DNA of 47,557 nt from positions 1 through 47,557 of the IMG/VR virus record IMGVR_UViG_3300020558_000012. One strand, 5' to 3'. The DNA is from a virus. A program made the position numbers and the translations under genes. Below, piece by piece: positions 21,121-28,591 of this stretch. Under the pieces are notes generated by a model. It did not search any database and had not been told where the DNA came from. It worked only from the letters and a program-made list of their open reading frames with translations. The first letter of the stretch is position 1, and every line of letters begins with the position of its first letter.

Positions 21121-21561
21121 CTAGTTCGTATTCTTTCGTGCCTTGGCGAACAAGTTGTGTACTGCGTCAGCGAGCGAGCCTCTCGCTTGACCTTCATCGG
21201 TAACAACGCTGTCTGGCTCATCGGAGAAACGAAGCACACTCGCCACACTTTGACGGCTTGCCAAGACGAACAAGCGAACACGCCTACGCTGTGGGTGCTG
21301 GCTCGGTGCTACTTCCTCATCATCGTCATCGGTGATAGGTGAAGCCCAACCACAAGTGACCAATGCGATGAAGTCCGAAGCATTGGCTACTGCCACGCTT
21401 TCGTCACTTTCTAGGAGTTCATACACATCGCCGTGTGTTCCAGCAATAGCGTACTCGCCGTACTTCGTGACGGAGTAAAGTTGGGCTTGACTAATCTCAT
21501 AGCCAAGTTTGGTGTCGTTGAGACTTTGCTCAACTTCGGTGGCTAGGTCTATGGCTTTCAT
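21121..21561 (-). CDS. Acidic hypothetical protein (146 aa)
   Basis: Start at MKAIDLATEV, 7 nt after AAAGGGG. Contains KYGEYAIAGTHGDVYELLES, an acidic DDDDEEV run and a basic patch QHPQRRRVRLF. No family recognised. The stop TAG is part of an 11-mer. Confidence 0.72.
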   Translation of the reverse strand: MKAIDLATEVEQSLNDTKLGYEISQAQLYSVTKYGEYAIAGTHGDVYELLESDESVAVANASDFIALVTCGWASPITDDDDEEVAPSQHPQRRRVRLFVLASRQSVASVLRFSDEPDSVVTDEGQARGSLADAVHNLFAKARKNTN

Positions 21562-21596
21562 TGAGTTCCCCTTTCGTGGGATTAGTAGATACTCAT

Positions 21597-21624
21597 ACGA
21601 TAACGGTGGGTGGGCAGACTTATC
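21597..21624 (-). promoter_or_regulatory. GATAA-class promoter, gene 21121-21561
   Basis: GATAAGTCTGC, 11 nt, TATCGT. Confidence 0.75.
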
Positions 21625-22071
21625 TAGTGAGTTCACACTTATCTAGTTATTCCACACGCCACGAAGCCATTGACCGTTTGCGTTGCCTGCCACTTCCACC
21701 CGACCTACCCGTTGCGCCACGCCCACCCCACCCCCCCGACGCTGGAAGCCCCGCAGGGGCTGACGCCCCCCGGGGCTCCCAAAGGGAGCGAGGGCTGGGT
21801 GGTCACGGGGTAGTCGGCGCGAAGTTCGCTTTCGGTTGCTCTCTCGTGGTCTATGCTTCGCTTCGTGGTGGGCAACATACGGCTCGTTGCGAGTGGGGCT
21901 TCTTATCCTTTCTGACCCTACCCTGCTCAACCGTAATGGGTCTTTCGCTCGTAACGGAGTGGTTTACCGAGACAGCCGAGACTGCTCACCACAACTAACT
22001 AGATAAGTGACTAGATAAGTGGGGGCGTGGTCTTATCTAGTCAGTCATAGAACTAACTAGATAAGTGTCGC
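21625..22071. repeat. Long intergenic region with repeats on both strands
   Basis: Contains a minus-strand CGGGTAGGTCGGGTGGAAGT unit (about 21714-21695), the AGCCCCG/CGGGGCT stem-loop (21747-21777), a plus-strand ACGGGGTAGTCGGCGCGAAGT unit (about 21806) and 11-mers at 21635, 21998, 2009-2019 downstream of that, and 22057. A 20-codon plus-strand frame starting near 21938 is too short to call. No clear gene. Confidence 0.5.
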
Positions 22072-22374
22072 TCACTCGCTCTCGCAAGCACCACACAGAA
22101 TGTCAGCACCTGCCCAGTCACCGACATAAGTACCGTGCTTGCAGTACAGGCTTTCCTCGTAGTCGTGTTGCAAGCGCACACGGGCTTCGTAGTTCGCTTC
22201 GTACTCGTCATAGTGCTTGTCACAACGGGCGAACATAATCGCCGTGCCGTTGCTACGGAAACGCATGGGCAACGCATAGCGAAACTCAACGACACCTTCG
22301 CACGGGCTATTTGGGTGTTCGCCGAGACAGTCAAGGTGAGTGAGTTCAGGCGTGGTTACTTCGTGTTCGCTCAT
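22072..22374 (-). CDS. Zinc-binding hypothetical protein (100 aa)
   Basis: HLDCLGEHPNSPCEG, ARCDKHYDEY and a final ILCGACESE give several Cys/His ligands. Long aromatic helix in between. The start overlaps the previous stop (ATG within the TAATG junction at 22374). Function unknown. Confidence 0.7.
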   Translation of the reverse strand: MSEHEVTTPELTHLDCLGEHPNSPCEGVVEFRYALPMRFRSNGTAIMFARCDKHYDEYEANYEARVRLQHDYEESLYCKHGTYVGDWAGADILCGACESE

Positions 22375-22697
22375 TAGTAGTCGTCTCCTTCGTATGGGTT
22401 GTCGTCATAATTTGGCTCGCTGTAATAATCTGCGTACCTATCCTCATACGCTTTGATAATTGGTGCTTCCTCGTTCCAATGCGAGTAGTCGCTAAGTGAT
22501 GAATGACGCTCATTACTACGACCACTGCTTTGCTTGCGCTCCTCGTAGTAGCACTTCTCGCACCACAGGTTGTCGTGCTTGTCCACAATGAAACCAAACG
22601 GCAAATCAGTTCGCTCATTCAGTTCTGACCAGTTTGCAGGCTCGTCACAATGCACACACTCGGTCATGCAGGTATCGGCTTCGTATTCAGTACTCAT
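22374..22697 (-). CDS. Zinc-finger hypothetical protein (107 aa)
   Basis: Two CxxC pairs (ECVHCDEPANW and WCEKCYYEER) enclose a beta-type stretch FGFIVDKHDNL, a zinc-ribbon pattern; the C-terminus is acidic and Tyr-rich. AAAGGGG lies 5 nt before the ATG. First of a two-gene unit. Confidence 0.75.
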   Translation of the reverse strand: MSTEYEADTCMTECVHCDEPANWSELNERTDLPFGFIVDKHDNLWCEKCYYEERKQSSGRSNERHSSLSDYSHWNEEAPIIKAYEDRYADYYSEPNYDDNPYEGDDY

Positions 22698-22722
22698 AGT
22701 TCCCCTTTCGTTGGTACTGGTA

Positions 22723-22750
22723 ATGGTATCGGCGTGTTGGCAGACTTATC
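22723..22750 (-). promoter_or_regulatory. GATAA-class promoter, gene 22374-22697
   Basis: GATAAGTCTGC, 11 nt, TACCAT; the start codon is only 26 nt past the -10, leaving a leader just long enough for AAAGGGG. Confidence 0.78.
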
Positions 22751-22757
22751 TAGTTAG

Positions 22758-23240
22758 TTAGACACGCTTGGCGCACACGCTCCCGATACCTGCTCGCACG
22801 GACTTCTCGTTCGTTAGGTCTGCTCCACACACACAGCACACACCTGCGAGTGCCCCTATCTCTTGCGCTTGCTCAATGGTCATACGGTCACTTGCAGATA
22901 GTTCGTAAATAGCACCTGCTTCGTACACGAAACGCTCGGACTTCGTGCTTGCTTCGGGAACGAAACGCATAGCGTAGAAACTTCCACGCTTGGACTGCTT
23001 CACACGAAACACACCTTGCGAATTGCGATACATACCGACTTCAGTTACAGGGTTCACACTTGCTCGCTTACCTGACTTGTCTTGCTCTATCTGTCGCAAT
23101 ACTGCCGAGAGTTGCTTCTCGGTAATCACTCCGTGTCGCTCCCAGTAATTGAGAACGCTCGCAAGAAATTGGCTCTTATGCGAATTAGCAACAAGGTAAT
23201 CCCTTGCTCTATCTGTATCGGTTGTTGGCACTTGGCTCAT
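22758..23240 (-). CDS. DUF6011-like protein
   Basis: 160 aa from the ATG that follows GAAAGGG. The C-terminus GVCCVCGADLTNEKSVRAGI followed by GSVCAKRV is the DUF6011 signature (CxxCGRxLTxxxSxxxGxGxxC), a zinc-binding end found on many actinophage proteins. The N-terminal part (HKSQFLASVLNYWERHGVIT) resembles the helical region seen in other proteins of that group (compare 24522-24983, LSQKQLWYVGRLYRK). Function unknown. Confidence 0.8.
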   Translation of the reverse strand: MSQVPTTDTDRARDYLVANSHKSQFLASVLNYWERHGVITEKQLSAVLRQIEQDKSGKRASVNPVTEVGMYRNSQGVFRVKQSKRGSFYAMRFVPEASTKSERFVYEAGAIYELSASDRMTIEQAQEIGALAGVCCVCGADLTNEKSVRAGIGSVCAKRV

Positions 23241-23270
23241 CAGTATCCCTTTCGTAGTATCCCTGTAATC

Positions 23271-23298
23271 AGCATAACCCACATCACGCAGACTTATC
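23271..23298 (-). promoter_or_regulatory. GATAA-class promoter, DUF6011-like gene
   Basis: GATAAGTCTGC, 11 nt, TATGCT. Confidence 0.75.
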
Positions 23299-23579
23299 TA
23301 GTATCTATTTACGCTTGCTCGCTCGCTGGACTTATCTAGTAAGTTCACGCCACCTTCACCTTGCGCCCTTCGCCTTCTCTCCCAGTCGCACTTCTCGCCC
23401 GACCCCACCCGACCCACCCACTTGCGCCCGACCCACCCGTTGCGCCTTCACTTCTCCCCCGACCCACCCCGTGTGGGAGCCCCGCTACCCGACCGGTCTT
23501 CCGGGTGACCTGACCGGTTTATACCGGGGCTTCTGTGGGCCATGGCCCGCAGGGGACTGAACCCCTGCGAGCTGCTGGC
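23299..23579. repeat. Tandem G-rich units and stem-loop
   Basis: Three to four tandem minus-strand CGGGTGGGTCGGGCGCAAGT-like units fill 23395-23475, upstream of the DUF6011-like gene; the AGCCCCG/CGGGGCT stem-loop (23478-23531) carries an inner ACCGG/CCGGT hairpin. One 11-mer lies at 23330. No gene seen. Confidence 0.65.
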
Positions 23580-23804
23580 TCAGCGAGCCTTGGCCTTCCG
23601 GCGTGTGTCGCTGTCGAGATACCACCACAGCGAGCCATCGCTGTAGCCGAGCTGCTCAAGCTCTGCAGCAACTAAAGCCGAATTGGCCCGATGCCGCTGC
23701 AGCTCTTCGTCACCATCGCCGACTTGTGTCGGGCAGAAAATGATTGCTCGAAGGATTGCCTCTTTCTGAGCTTCTGTCAGCCTCCACACAATCTCTCTTT
23801 TCAC
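23580..23804 (-). CDS. Hypothetical protein (74 aa)
   Basis: Helical protein (LTEAQKEAILRAIIFCPTQV, then HRANSALVAAELEQLGY) ending in basic RRKAKAR. No known motif. AAAGGGG precedes the ATG. Confidence 0.68.
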   Translation of the reverse strand: MKREIVWRLTEAQKEAILRAIIFCPTQVGDGDEELQRHRANSALVAAELEQLGYSDGSLWWYLDSDTRRKAKAR

Positions 23805-23839
23805 ATTGTCCCCTTTCGTTCGTGGCTTGCGCCAAGCGA

Positions 23840-23867
23840 AGCCTAGTAACAGGAGGGCAGAGTTATC
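23840..23867 (-). promoter_or_regulatory. GATAA-class promoter, gene 23580-23804
   Basis: GATAACTCTGC, 11 nt, TAGGCT: one base off the consensus with spacing kept. Confidence 0.65.
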
Positions 23868-23881
23868 TCGCGCGCAGCAGG

Positions 23882-23970
23882 AGCCCCGTGTTTTGTGTCT
23901 CGGTTATTCTCAACGGGGCTTCTTTGATGCGAGGAATGTTTTTCGCATCGGGGTGGTCGGCAAAAAGTTT
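23882..23970 (+). repeat. Stem-loop plus G-rich unit, plus-strand orientation
   Basis: AGCCCCG/CGGGGCT stem (23882-23920), then a second hairpin GATGCGA/TCGCATC, then CGGGGTGGTCGGCAAAAAGT (about 23949-23968). It points to the plus-strand gene at 24040, showing that the module follows gene direction, not genome strand. Confidence 0.65.
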
Positions 23971-24039
23971 GGCTGTTGTTGGAATGATGTTTGCTCTCGC
24001 TACGATGTTTGCAACCTACTAGAAACGGAGAAATTGATA

Positions 24040-24459
24040 ATGACCAAAACCACGACTTCGCTAATTGGAAAGCGTATTCGTCTTGTCCGAACGAATGACC
24101 CGTACACGAAACTTGTTGCTGGCGACCTCGGAGTGATTACGAATGTGCGTGACGATTTATGGGGCGCCAGCATCGTGAGTGTTGATTGGGATAGTGGAAG
24201 CAGTCTCTCGCTAATTGAGGGTGAGGATTCTTTCACGATTATTAGTGAGCGTGAACAATTCGCAACAGCGTTAGAGAACTTCGTGCAATCCACACTGGAA
24301 CTCTCGCTCGCTTGGGAGCGTCTTGACGAACAATTCGCCGAGTATCTGAACACTTTGGACTGGGGTTTCACTTCATCGCTTGATGAGTATGTCCACGAAC
24401 TCTCGCATCTGCGCCACAAGGTGCTGGACGCTATTCGTCAGTCTGCCAAAGAGAACTAG
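24040..24459 (+). CDS. DUF4314-like protein
   Basis: 139 aa. GKRIRLVRTNDPYTKLVAGD, then LGVITNV and VDWDSGSSLSLIEGEDSF reproduce the DUF4314 pattern (GxRVxL, DPYTxLxxGxxGxVxxV, VxWDxGSxLxLxxGEDxF), a small beta-barrel domain common in phages and plasmids. A helical C-terminal extension follows (about 75-139). ACGGAG precedes the ATG; a likely -10 TACGAT lies at 24001. Stop TAG comes from an 11-mer. Function unknown. Confidence 0.82.
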   Translation: MTKTTTSLIGKRIRLVRTNDPYTKLVAGDLGVITNVRDDLWGASIVSVDWDSGSSLSLIEGEDSFTIISEREQFATALENFVQSTLELSLAWERLDEQFAEYLNTLDWGFTSSLDEYVHELSHLRHKVLDAIRQSAKEN

Positions 24460-24481
24460 ATAAGTCGGCAGAACAATAGTT

Positions 24482-24505
24482 CTCCCCCCGATTTCTCGGG
24501 GGGAG
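24482..24505. terminator. Bidirectional terminator hairpin
   Basis: CTCCCCCCGA and TCGGGGGGAG, 10-bp perfect stem with 4-nt loop, placed between two convergent genes and flanked on both sides by 11-mers (24458, 24512). Confidence 0.65.
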
Positions 24506-24521
24506 AGACTAACTAGATAAG

Positions 24522-24983
24522 TCAGTCACCAGAGTAATTTTTGGACTCTGTGGTTTCTCCATCTAGACCACACTTGGAGCACTTGTGGTAGTTCGTTGCC
24601 GAAAAAGTGCCCAACACCGTGTTGTAGTGATGGACGATGAAGCCGACTTGTTGCCAATTGTGACCAAGCAATGCTTGGCGTAGCCAGTAGTTCTTATCGG
24701 AGTATTTCCGATAGAGCCGACCTACATACCACAATTGCTTTTGACTTAGTTCGCCTTTCTTGGCGTACTGGTCGGCAAGGCTTTTGACGAACTCAGCGTC
24801 ATTCCCCTCTATCGTTGAGAGACGAACCAATTGCTCATCAAGTGTCGCTGACTGTGACCAAGCCTCTGGCGCTTCCACAGCGTGGCAATAGGTGTGTCTT
24901 GCCGAACGGCGTTGCTCGCTCGCTTGGTCGGAAAGGTCGGCAGGAATTTCCCCCGACCATCTGTCTGTAATGGTGCTCATCAT
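24522..24983 (-). CDS. Zinc-ribbon hypothetical protein (153 aa)
   Basis: C-terminal CSKCGLDGETT is a CxxCG knuckle, possibly completed by NYHK. The middle DQYAKKGELSQKQLWYVGRL is a helical region resembling that of DUF6011-type proteins in the neighbourhood. The second Met (24980) is an equally good start. Function unknown. Confidence 0.72.
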   Translation of the reverse strand: MMSTITDRWSGEIPADLSDQASEQRRSARHTYCHAVEAPEAWSQSATLDEQLVRLSTIEGNDAEFVKSLADQYAKKGELSQKQLWYVGRLYRKYSDKNYWLRQALLGHNWQQVGFIVHHYNTVLGTFSATNYHKCSKCGLDGETTESKNYSGD

Positions 24984-25022
24984 GCTCCCCCTCTGGGGGA
25001 GACCATCTCCCCCGACAGAACC

Positions 25023-25050
25023 ATCGTACCCAATGTGGGGCAGACTTATC
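25023..25050 (-). promoter_or_regulatory. GATAA-class promoter, gene 24522-24983
   Basis: GATAAGTCTGC, 11 nt, TACGAT. Confidence 0.72.
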
Positions 25051-25340
25051 TAGTCAGTTTAGATTTTGCTCACACTTATCTAGTCGGTTCATGGAACGAC
25101 ACGACACCGACAAAAGAACAGACAGAGAGAGCAGGTGCTCGGTCGGCAGACTTGCCCCCGACCCACCCGAACAGAAGGCGCAGCACACACTGTGTGAGCC
25201 CCGGCTAGGAACGCTTGCAGCGAAAGCTGCGGGGCTTACAGCGTTTTGGTGGCTGTCGAAACAGCCATGCCATCGGGGTAGTCGGCAGAAAGTGGAAAAA
25301 AGATTTGCTTTTTTATTGCAGTACCAGTAATGTGAAGAAC
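25051..25340. repeat. Divergent control region with structured module
   Basis: A minus-strand G-rich unit (about 25170-25153) serves gene 24522-24983. On the plus strand the AGCCCCG/CGGGGCT stem (25197-25236, inner GCAGCGAAAGCTGC), a hairpin GGCTGT-CGAA-ACAGCC, then CGGGGTAGTCGGCAGAAAGT (about 25273) point to the 25341 gene. A promoter TTGCTT-N17-TAATGT ends 7 nt before ATG 25341, so that message may be leaderless. Confidence 0.6.
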
Positions 25341-25967
25341 ATGATTACTGAACTAAACCCTGAACTACTGGAATACACCGAGACGCATGATGTATTCGGA
25401 ACGATTATTCGTCACCCATTGGTGATGTGGATAGGACCAGTAACAGACATTGACCTAATAAATAATCTTCTTGATAACAAGCGCAAGGCAACGGAAGAAG
25501 CACTAGATAAGTGTGAATGGTCACGATTTATTTATTTGCATGAGCGTCCATATCGTTTTGATGCTTTACACTTTGTTCTCAACACTTTTGATGAAATTAC
25601 TGATGATGAGTATTGGTCACTTGTTTCGGATGTATGGATAGACACGGAGAACGCTTGGCAGAATGTTGGTTCGTGGACAGAACTATTCGGAAGTGACCGT
25701 GCTTCACAACACTCGCTGATGAATGAAGAAGAACTGAAACTATTCGCATCGCTTGACGACACGCTGACAATTTATCGTGGATGCCGTAAGGATGTAAACG
25801 AAGAAGGTTTATCGTGGACGCTTGACAGAAGTAGGGCGAAGTGGTTCGCTGACCGTCACGGTCACGATGATAGGACGTTGCTTACGAGAGAGATAAGCAA
25901 GAGTGAAGTAATCGCAGTGTTTACACGCAGAGGCGAAGAAGAAGTAATCGTACTTCCGTATTACTAA
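25341..25967 (+). CDS. ADP-ribosyltransferase-like protein (R-S-E pattern)
   Basis: 208 aa from the ATG at the predicted leaderless start. The C-terminal half shows the three landmarks of R-S-E ADP-ribosyltransferases in order: LTIYRGCRK (Arg in YRG), GLSWTLDRSRAKWFADRH (S-x-T followed by a helix with FA) and RGEEEVIVLP (E-x-E). Such enzymes transfer ADP-ribose from NAD+ to protein or nucleic acid; phages use them to alter host RNA polymerase or defences. The N-terminal half is unrecognised; an in-frame 11-mer encodes ALDKC. Assignment is by motif order only. Confidence 0.6.
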   Translation: MITELNPELLEYTETHDVFGTIIRHPLVMWIGPVTDIDLINNLLDNKRKATEEALDKCEWSRFIYLHERPYRFDALHFVLNTFDEITDDEYWSLVSDVWIDTENAWQNVGSWTELFGSDRASQHSLMNEEELKLFASLDDTLTIYRGCRKDVNEEGLSWTLDRSRAKWFADRHGHDDRTLLTREISKSEVIAVFTRRGEEEVIVLPYY

Positions 25968-25982
25968 CTAGATAAGTGTCCA

Positions 25983-26010
25983 GATAAATCTGCTCGTCAT
26001 TTATTACCAT
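25983..26010 (+). promoter_or_regulatory. GATAA-class promoter, gene 26042-26464
   Basis: GATAAATCTGC, 11 nt, TACCAT. One of two plus-strand members; AAAAGGGG follows before the ATG. Confidence 0.75.
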
Positions 26011-26041
26011 TATTAGTACCTACTACCGAAAAGGGGAAAAT

Positions 26042-26464
26042 ATGTTGGTAACAGATGTAATCGTGAGAAGCAGGGGAACAGCGTTCTCAATAGCGCACAA
26101 ATTTCAGCAAGGCGAAAAAATTGCCTTTCGCCAAGAAGGCGACAAAGATGTATTTCTCGTAGATACCGTACTTGTTTCTAATGACGGCAATTCGGTTTAT
26201 GTTGACGGCACTTGGCTTGATGCAGAGAACGATTATGAATTCGGTGGAGAGTGGGATAACGAATTTGATTCCCGTGATGCAATTTTTGTTTCGTTCGTAG
26301 AAGTAGTAAAGCGTGAGCCTCGCAATTGGACGGAGTGCTTGCCTGCTGAATACAACAATGGCACTTACGCTTGGACGGAAGAAGTGGTCTGGGATGCAAT
26401 TGCAGAATTTCACGGAGTAGATGTTTCCGAAATTGCTGACGGTGACCTTGCTTCTTATCTATGA
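26042..26464 (+). CDS. Acidic hypothetical protein (140 aa)
   Basis: Beta-rich first half (FRQEGDKDVFLVDTVLVSND and YVDGTWLDAENDYEFGGEWD) and a Trp-rich C-terminus (TYAWTEEVVWDAIAEF). No family recognised. Its end is followed by an 11-mer and a terminator. Confidence 0.72.
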   Translation: MLVTDVIVRSRGTAFSIAHKFQQGEKIAFRQEGDKDVFLVDTVLVSNDGNSVYVDGTWLDAENDYEFGGEWDNEFDSRDAIFVSFVEVVKREPRNWTECLPAEYNNGTYAWTEEVVWDAIAEFHGVDVSEIADGDLASYL

Positions 26465-26483
26465 ACTAGATAAGTAATGAAAG

Positions 26484-26518
26484 ACCCACTTATCTAGTGA
26501 ATAACTAGGTGAGTGGGT
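26484..26518 (+). terminator. Intrinsic terminator built from an inverted 11-mer pair
   Basis: ACCCACTTATCTAGT pairs with ACTAGGTGAGTGGGT (two G-T wobbles only), followed by TTTTTT. The 11-mer and its slightly changed inverted copy form most of the stem. Confidence 0.75.
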
Positions 26519-26703
26519 TTTTTCGTATGCGTAACTAACTAGATAAGTGCATTGAGTTGGTTACTGCTACCGCAGCCCCGCCTTTCGTCGGTTTTTATGA
26601 CATTGACTTATCTAGTAAATAGAAAAGCCCCCATCAGTTCCTGCGAGGACCGATGGGGGCGATTCGTACTGGGTGGAAATCGGGGGAAATCACCCAGCGA
26701 GCT
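26519..26703. other. Convergent intergenic region
   Basis: Two further 11-mers (26539, 26607), an AGCCCCG half-element with GTCGGTTTTT (about 26573-26595) and the terminator of the next minus-strand gene. No gene seen. Confidence 0.5.
26627..26660 (-). terminator. Terminator of gene 26704-27630
   Basis: GCCCCCATC and GATGGGGGC, 9-bp stem; on the minus strand it is followed by CTTTTCTATTT. Confidence 0.7.
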
Positions 26704-27630
26704 TTAGAGACGTATGTATCCAGTCTCTGCCGGCTGTGTAACTGGCTTGATTGCTGCAACTGTCGTGTTCGTAACACTCTCGCGACGCAGCTTCATTGAG
26801 TCACGCACCTGACGCTTCTGTTCGAGCACATCGACGAGAGCAGCGAGCGATGCGTTCATCTCGCCCTTGCTAGTCGGGGTGTACTGTCCGTAGAGGTTAA
26901 AGGTGCCGTCCGGCAAGGCTTCCTGGCTCGTAGTGAACTGCGAGAGGTCAAACCCGTAGCGAGTACTCCATTTCCAACGGAACGTAAAGAACTCCTCGTT
27001 AGCCTTTGCTCCACTGCGCAACAAGACGCGAGAATTTGGGTGCTTGAGGACTTCGAGGAACAGCTCTTCAGTCTCGTTCATTGGGTACTTGATGACGTGA
27101 TTCAGAGAGCCAGGCTTTGTTTTGGTTGCCTTCCCCATCCTGGTTGAGGTGACTGTCAACCCTGATTCGACAGCAGACTTGATGGTTTGCAGCTTCTCAC
27201 GAATTTGCTTAACCTTGCGGCCACCAGGGATTGTCAGTGCTCCACCCGTGAAGCGTGCATAGTGCTCAATCTCGCCAGCCTCATTAGCGCGTGTGACGAT
27301 TTCGATGCCTTTTGCAATGCTTCGCAGTGGGCCATTGCCACCACGCTTCTTTGACTTCTTGACGAGGAACCACTCATTCGGAGAATCGAGAAGTGTCATA
27401 ATAACAACTTCGATGTTCGTCAATCGTGGGACTGCCTTGCTTGAGGTGCGACCAGTGGCCGACGATGGTGGTGCCATCTTTACTGGTAGTGGTGCCATCC
27501 CACTAATAACCTTTGCCATTTTGACAATGGTTTGCTGGTCTACGTTAGAGGCACTCGATGTAAGTGTCTCAATGAGTTGTGCCTGTCCGGCACCGGACGG
27601 GGACTTACCCCGATGCTTTGTTGTCGCCAT
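26704..27630 (-). CDS. Large basic hypothetical protein (308 aa)
   Basis: Ser/Thr/Lys-rich ends, no transmembrane segment. The middle (TNIEVVIMTLLDSPNEWFLV, EEFFTFRWKWSTRYGF, GTFNLYGQYTPTSKGEMNAS) suggests a folded core of unknown family. AAGGAG precedes the ATG, and a promoter TTGTGA-N18-TAGTCT lies at 27712-27683. It carries no 11-mer, unlike most large genes around it, and may belong with the H1-like block. Confidence 0.72.
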   Translation of the reverse strand: MATTKHRGKSPSGAGQAQLIETLTSSASNVDQQTIVKMAKVISGMAPLPVKMAPPSSATGRTSSKAVPRLTNIEVVIMTLLDSPNEWFLVKKSKKRGGNGPLRSIAKGIEIVTRANEAGEIEHYARFTGGALTIPGGRKVKQIREKLQTIKSAVESGLTVTSTRMGKATKTKPGSLNHVIKYPMNETEELFLEVLKHPNSRVLLRSGAKANEEFFTFRWKWSTRYGFDLSQFTTSQEALPDGTFNLYGQYTPTSKGEMNASLAALVDVLEQKRQVRDSMKLRRESVTNTTVAAIKPVTQPAETGYIRL

Positions 27631-27682
27631 GGTTGGCTCCTTCTAGTTACTTGTCTCAGGTGGCTTATTGCCACTTGGGGAC

Positions 27683-27712
27683 AGACTAGGGCTTGCCAAT
27701 ACGAGTTCACAA
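27683..27712 (-). promoter_or_regulatory. Sigma-70-type promoter, gene 26704-27630
   Basis: TTGTGA (27712-27707), 18-nt spacer, TAGTCT (27688-27683). Divergent from the H1-like gene promoter. Confidence 0.5.
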
Positions 27713-27736
27713 CCTCCAACAAAGATTTTTTTTATG

Positions 27737-27765
27737 TTGCATGGTGGCGTAAAGATGACTAATAT
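27737..27765 (+). promoter_or_regulatory. Sigma-70-type promoter, H1-like gene
   Basis: TTGCAT, 17 nt, TAATAT; the start codon lies 58 nt downstream behind AGGAG. Confidence 0.6.
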
Positions 27766-27823
27766 TGCCTCCGACCGATGTGAAGCGCTCACAAAGGCAA
27801 ACAAACAACTAGGAGATAGCTAA

Positions 27824-28102
27824 ATGGCTACAAAGAAAAAAGCTGCACCAAAGAAAGCAGCAAAGAAAAAGCCGGCCAAGAAAACTGCAAAGAAAGCAGT
27901 AAAGAAAGCAGTAAAGAAGAAGCCAGCAAAGAAAGCCGTCAAGAAGGCAACCAAGAAGACAGCAAAGAAAGCAAAGACGGTCAAGAAGGCTGCCAAGAAG
28001 GCAGTTCGGATGCCAGCTCCTGCTCGCAAGAAGCTAAAGAAAGCTATTGCTAATAACTCATCAATTATCGACGGTCCAATCGTCGACAACGCGCAGAAGT
28101 AA
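27824..28102 (+). CDS. Histone H1-like Lys/Ala-rich protein
   Basis: 92 aa. Residues 4-75 are repeats built of KKA, KKP and KKAVK units, like the C-terminal tails of histone H1 and of mycobacterial HupB-type proteins. The short C-terminus (NNSSIIDGPIVDNAQK) is not basic. Such proteins coat or condense DNA without sequence preference. GGAG precedes the ATG. Internal repetition means length may vary between relatives. Confidence 0.85.
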   Translation: MATKKKAAPKKAAKKKPAKKTAKKAVKKAVKKKPAKKAVKKATKKTAKKAKTVKKAAKKAVRMPAPARKKLKKAIANNSSIIDGPIVDNAQK

Positions 28103-28108
28103 TTACGC

Positions 28109-28414
28109 ATGTCTCGCCTGCGAATAGAAAGAACAGAGATGTCTCAAATCGGTGAGCCCTCACAGCCTTCGTCAAAGGCGAAGACAAGCACAATCAGCTT
28201 CGACGAGTGGCTCCACATCGGTCTAGAAAATGACTGGTGTGGACCACCCGTATGCTCAATACATGACGGTATCCCAATGAGCGAAGCTGAAGAAGAGGAA
28301 TTTCAGGAAGGTGACCCGTGTGTGCACATCATTCGTTTGTACGAAGATGAAGAGCAAAAGAAGTTGGTAGAAGACTTCCACTCGCCATCCAATTGGCGTA
28401 AACCACTTATCTAG
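28109..28414 (+). CDS. Hypothetical actinophage protein (101 aa)
   Basis: An ATG at 28139 (MSQIGEPS) is an alternative start. The core GLENDWCGPPVCSIHDGIPM, then EEEEFQEGDPCVHIIRLYED resembles a widespread uncharacterised phage protein type. Two cysteines and His could bind metal. The final residues PLI and TAG come from an 11-mer read on the opposite orientation. Follows the H1-like gene by 6 nt. Confidence 0.75.
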   Translation: MSRLRIERTEMSQIGEPSQPSSKAKTSTISFDEWLHIGLENDWCGPPVCSIHDGIPMSEAEEEEFQEGDPCVHIIRLYEDEEQKKLVEDFHSPSNWRKPLI

Positions 28415-28420
28415 TTAAGT

Positions 28421-28549
28421 TCACCCACAGCACTTATAACGGCCACGACGAGGTGGTCTTTGGCTTGTTTTGGCTTCTGATACAGGAACAGCACGACGAG
28501 TGAAATTTGGTGCTTCTGTTTCCTGCTCTTGTTTTTTCTTTTTAGCCAT
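28421..28549 (-). CDS. 42-aa basic peptide
   Basis: MAKKKKQEQETEAPNF to RRGRYKCCG: basic, disordered-looking, ends in CCG. ATG to TGA is intact. Resembles short Lys/Arg-rich phage proteins without known function. Confidence 0.6.
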   Translation of the reverse strand: MAKKKKQEQETEAPNFTRRAVPVSEAKTSQRPPRRGRYKCCG

Positions 28550-28591
28550 ACCCTATTTTCTCATAGGGAAGCAGCTCTATGGTGGAAGCGC

